Source: Coemansia sp. RSA 487 (taxonomy: Eukaryota > Kickxellomycota > Kickxellomycetes > Kickxellales > Kickxellaceae). From it: 29,297 bases of DNA. The stretch covers positions 1 through 29,297 of the forward strand of contig JANBRJ010000139.1 in the NCBI GenBank assembly GCA_027577595.1, written 5' to 3'. The first letter of the stretch is position 1; each line of letters starts with the position of its first letter. The notes beneath the pieces were generated by a model. It was not told the DNA's origin, did not search any database, and saw nothing but the letters and a program-made list of their open reading frames with translations. Positions 27,901-29,297 of the stretch are shown here, piece after piece. Made by a program: the position numbers and the translations under genes.

Positions 27901-27984
27901 CAGAACGCAGCAATGGCGATGCGGCTGTCTGAGTTTTCCAAGCTCTCCGAGACACTGCACAATCTTTCACGCATTCCTCAGTAA
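24979..27984 (+). CDS. Large helical-repeat protein with C-terminal coiled coil
   Basis: A 1001-residue protein I do not recognise with certainty. Residues about 35-640 are rich in amphipathic helices of the armadillo/HEAT type, with repeated LxxLxxLxxIVxxI patterns and few charged low-complexity stretches. A disordered Ser/Pro-rich linker follows (about 650-705). From about 797 to the end there is a long coiled coil (for example LEQESKRLKTSFDELDVAHRR, split here into heptads, and MQLEQLSEMHGRLEREYE). Armadillo fold plus C-terminal coiled coil is the layout of CIP2A and of Uso1/p115-type tethers. The short tail LSEFSKLSETLHNLSRIPQ gives a faint CIP2A-like impression, but that is weak. ATG 24979 is the first start in frame. 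Intronless, and transcribed away from the endosulfine gene. Confidence 0.8.
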   Translation: MDANRSPHRLPETSSAAAVSAAASTTNNDPLHQTVAVLESESKPADTIAALYSLYKSSPDVRAVLRLIDPAFIDILSAGARFSFDNNSLATGGSIVKDTGAGTYLMRLLTAQALGGSDGAAEMLGDMLDNSHGHSSIQATMGLEISTLRASIVQNILQRIRDGCPDSGSFTRLLGIVESIATAKHAVQDDELFSWIPLLVSTIGDALIDIDDFASLPETVNDAIANKASRLLRLLTFVSEQYNAHAIHALSTLPSLRTLTRRIIKMLSAPVPLVAAPALHALTLIVLGTSNDVVPSDSPLTDLSRSLSAKLFDAEHITRTLTLVVDFCLNCQEPTNDPKSVPDDLLVLEAVSGIVGAIVRTKSNARGLFYQSTAIVHAVNHLQQLASFDHRYLTPLLSVVGSIVSLSDDAWFMKSPLLQALFYDSDCSKREGPATSDGDCVVNDVAEFVALCFEDAVDMMLPFPMVMGGKMLNLRNDRVTPDHQSMWMCTSYEGSYGWCFNSGWKEQRRIGRDLACLLEKQRYVQGSDGAGSKVEQINALHRVLDTVVKPYLSSYIDADLLGATVMELDENTAERQLVQQLAYIGCHYWIVKPVLTLVTDLAYGTHIAAQPSSEVQNHELQKLFDWARSIGTKNKEISLRQSVLSVFASNKRNDSSPMEHQQNSVPLSAVTPDSAFSSPGSVTPGIAMDELRKASNNNVGRKEEFEATGLGISMDHALYRSRLAQVIIIGHWKHTCDTELAQLLVQLSEATHAKGGDDLKKQIEQVSSTSNAAGNSCRLPGLYDCISAVVDLYSQHTAAKIATESTFARAMQRKQEELMGAGDEIAYLSNELQCVQGQHSELTGRINRYQEINGELEQESKRLKTSFDELDVAHRRVQADASEWKDECMATRDLLDKSEDSGKQTRMQLEQLSEMHGRLEREYEREQEIWGTKHREMAKSNKELEMALANAVTRLRGLESQADLDRSINEELRRQNAAMAMRLSEFSKLSETLHNLSRIPQ

Positions 27985-28390
27985 CGACTCATGAAAGCTA
28001 GTCCCTTTCTAACCCCTAGCTGACCTGATTGGTAGTCCGAGTTGATCGCTATGGTCCAGCTAGCTAACGGTCCAACACAAAAAGACCGTTTATTAACAAG
28101 TTCAGAATTTATCGATCCGTTAATAGCCATTAAGCACTTTCCAGTAATATAACTTCATTACAATATATTAAAACTTTCTAATCCTGCCCCACTCTAACTG
28201 CTATCTAACCTGACCCTTTGTATGCATGCTTGCTAGGACTTTCCGTCATGTCAACATGCCTTAAGTTTAACGCTTCGCATGCGACTATCGGCAAGTGGTG
28301 CGCCTGCTTTCGCATGGCGATGCTCGATGACTCCAATTTTCACGACAATTTCTAGTTTTTCACCTTTCAAGTATAACATTTGAGTTGAGC
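27985..28390. other. Gene-free region after the coiled-coil gene
   Basis: No open frame of note. A 7-base perfect inverted repeat (AACGGTC at 28066-28072, GACCGTT at 28084-28090, 11-base loop) about 80 bases after the stop codon could fold in the 3' UTR. The sequence is compositionally neutral and resembles no RNA gene I know. Confidence 0.45.
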
Positions 28391-28502
28391 AAACGGAACC
28401 AAAGTTCCTCATCACTTATCCAATAAATCGTGACTTTTTATAGCTACTACAACTAAACAGCTATTTGAATCATTGGGTAGTACATGTTGTATGCTAACCA
28501 GT

Positions 28503-28564
28503 AATATGATTGACTAATGAGCTAATCATATTGCGACTCAGCTTGTAAGTCGCAAGCTGAGTCG
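28503..28564. repeat. Left hairpin pair of the fold-back element
   Basis: Hairpin 1 pairs AATATGATT (28503-28511) with AATCATATT (28524-28532). Hairpin 2 pairs CGACTCAGCTTG (28534-28545) with its exact complement (28553-28564) over a 7-base loop. Confidence 0.85.
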
Positions 28565-28783
28565 TTATCACACTGATACACAGAGAGGGGCGCGACGGTT
28601 TTTAGATTCTTGGAGGCGTTGAACGCACACTTGGATGCCATATATTTGCTGCTGTTGACAATGATTGGTAATAAATGAATTTATCCTTTGGAATCATTAT
28701 TTTAAACGCAAAAGAACAAAACCAGAGCATGCTAATATGACCCACTAGAATAAAAACAATATAATGATCTGCAATTGTGATAA

Positions 28784-28850
28784 CGATTTGGCTTGCAGAT
28801 GGCAGAGCCAAATCGCAATATGGTTGACTCGTGTTGAGTCGATCATATTG
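28784..28850. repeat. Right hairpin pair of the fold-back element
   Basis: The mirror of the left pair. CGATTTGGCT (28784-28793) pairs exactly with 28806-28815; then a 15-bp stem pairs 28816-28830 with 28836-28850 over a GTGTT loop. The two imperfect pairs of that stem are G-T, which would be wobble pairs in a plus-strand RNA. Confidence 0.85.
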
Positions 28851-28970
28851 TTGGATAACATACGATATATGCTATCCAACCATCCAAATGGTTTTTTACG
28901 GCTATAAAAAGCCATGTTTTGTTATAAAGAAATGCAAAGGAACTTCAGTTCCATTTGTAATTGGATTATT

Positions 28971-29297
28971 CCTGTAACAATGTGAATATCTAATAAACTC
29001 AGTATATATCATCCATTTCCCATTGATGGTGCAAGCGATTAGCTCCAAGAGTGACAGGAAATCTAGAATTGGTAAACATACACAACAGCACATTGTGAAC
29101 ACAGCGATAAGGATCCAAGAATAGCAAATAGCGGGATCGTGATGGATTTAGATCTCGATATTTGTCGCTAGTACGTCAAAAATATTTTGAAAGGCCAAGG
29201 CATTGTTTATAGGGTAGCAAGGAGGAATATATTTATCACTGGTAAACAGGCAAAGGAGCGGCTGGAGCTTGCCAATAACCATGTCAATTGGGACATC
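28971..29297 (+). mobile_element. Degenerate Tc1/mariner-type transposase fragment, right copy
   Basis: The inverted sister of the fragment at the left end. On the plus strand it reads AISSKSDRKSRIGKHTQQHIV (given here only as a landmark near 29035-29097), then YVKNILKGQGIVYRVARR and AKERLELANNHVNWDI up to the last base. This is the linker leading to the first catalytic Asp of Tc1/mariner transposases. Stops lie at 29122-29124 and 29169-29171, with a frame change between them. Both stop sites are also stops in the left copy (one is TAA there and TAG here). The rest of the gene would continue past the window. Confidence 0.8.

Larger units (their letters stand above)
28391..28960. mobile_element. 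Fold-back (MITE-like) element with paired hairpins
   Basis: The left arm (about 28391-28574) and the right arm (about 28768-28960) are diverged inverted copies of one another. Shared landmarks, reading inwards on each arm, are AAxGGAACxxAAGTTCCT, CTTTTTATAGC, a TAGxAxAT stretch, then AATATGATxGACT, and finally CGTTATCACA. Each arm carries two consecutive hairpins just before the centre. The roughly 190-base centre has no coding content. Long inverted arms and no gene suit a non-autonomous fold-back DNA transposon. It directly abuts the right Tc1/mariner fragment, so it might be that element's long terminal repeat region, but the left Tc1/mariner copy lacks it. No target-site duplication was identified. 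Confidence 0.55.

Noticed and set aside
27985-28390. tRNA or snRNA gene in the gene-free right flank
   Set aside because: No T-arm or B-box consensus and no snRNA core motif was found on either strand by eye.
1-29297. Reading the window-end inverted repeats as true terminal repeats of a single 29-kb transposon
   Set aside because: The repeats are internal transposase coding sequence cut at the same codon, not transposon termini, and the genes between are ordinary fungal genes with no capture or integration functions.

Overview
The window looks like nuclear DNA of a filamentous or early-diverging fungus. The genes are eukaryotic: a DHHC palmitoyltransferase, an endosulfine, an ITFG1/TIP homolog, F-box-like proteins, a fungal GPCR and microsomal P450s. 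Almost all are single-exon, start at ATG and are separated by AT-rich spacers. Nearly intronless genes together with a lineage-specific F-box-like/leucine-rich family and a large P450 repertoire would suit Kickxellomycotina (Coemansia and relatives). That placement is inference.

Layout, left to right. 1-350 is a piece of a degenerate Tc1/mariner-type DNA transposon. 678-1142 (+) is a Rib2/RibD-type pyrimidine deaminase, convergent with a ZDHHC-type palmitoyltransferase (1198-2931, -). Next come a seven-helix GPCR of the cAMP-receptor-like/Git3-like kind (3668-4858, -) and an HSDL2-type short-chain dehydrogenase with a C-terminal peroxisomal AKL signal (5481-6374, -). The centre is an array of five paralogous, head-to-tail, intronless cytochrome P450 genes on the minus strand (6791-16302). 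To its right lie two F-box-like/leucine-rich genes facing each other (16932-18497 + and 18686-20752 -), an ITFG1/TIP homolog (21040-23085, +), an endosulfine/Igo1 gene with one intron (23348-24052, -) and a 1001-residue helical-repeat plus coiled-coil protein (24979-27984, +). 27985-28970 is gene-free and holds a fold-back structure with paired hairpins. 28971-29297 is a second copy of the same Tc1/mariner fragment, inverted relative to the first.

How the genes may work together. The five P450s share length, N-terminal anchor and most motifs, so they look like repeated local duplication followed by divergence. One has lost the I-helix acid and another has an altered I-helix. The adjacent oxidoreductase could act on a related substrate, but no polyketide synthase, NRPS or terpene synthase is visible, so this is a tandem P450 array rather than a proven biosynthetic cluster. 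The other genes are housekeeping or signalling genes with no obvious joint pathway.

Items most worth a second look: the inverted transposon copies framing the window; the fold-back structure at 28391-28960 with compensatory stem changes; the P450 array and its divergent I-helices; the endosulfine first exon, which a plain ORF reading misses; and perfect palindromes in the P450 spacers.
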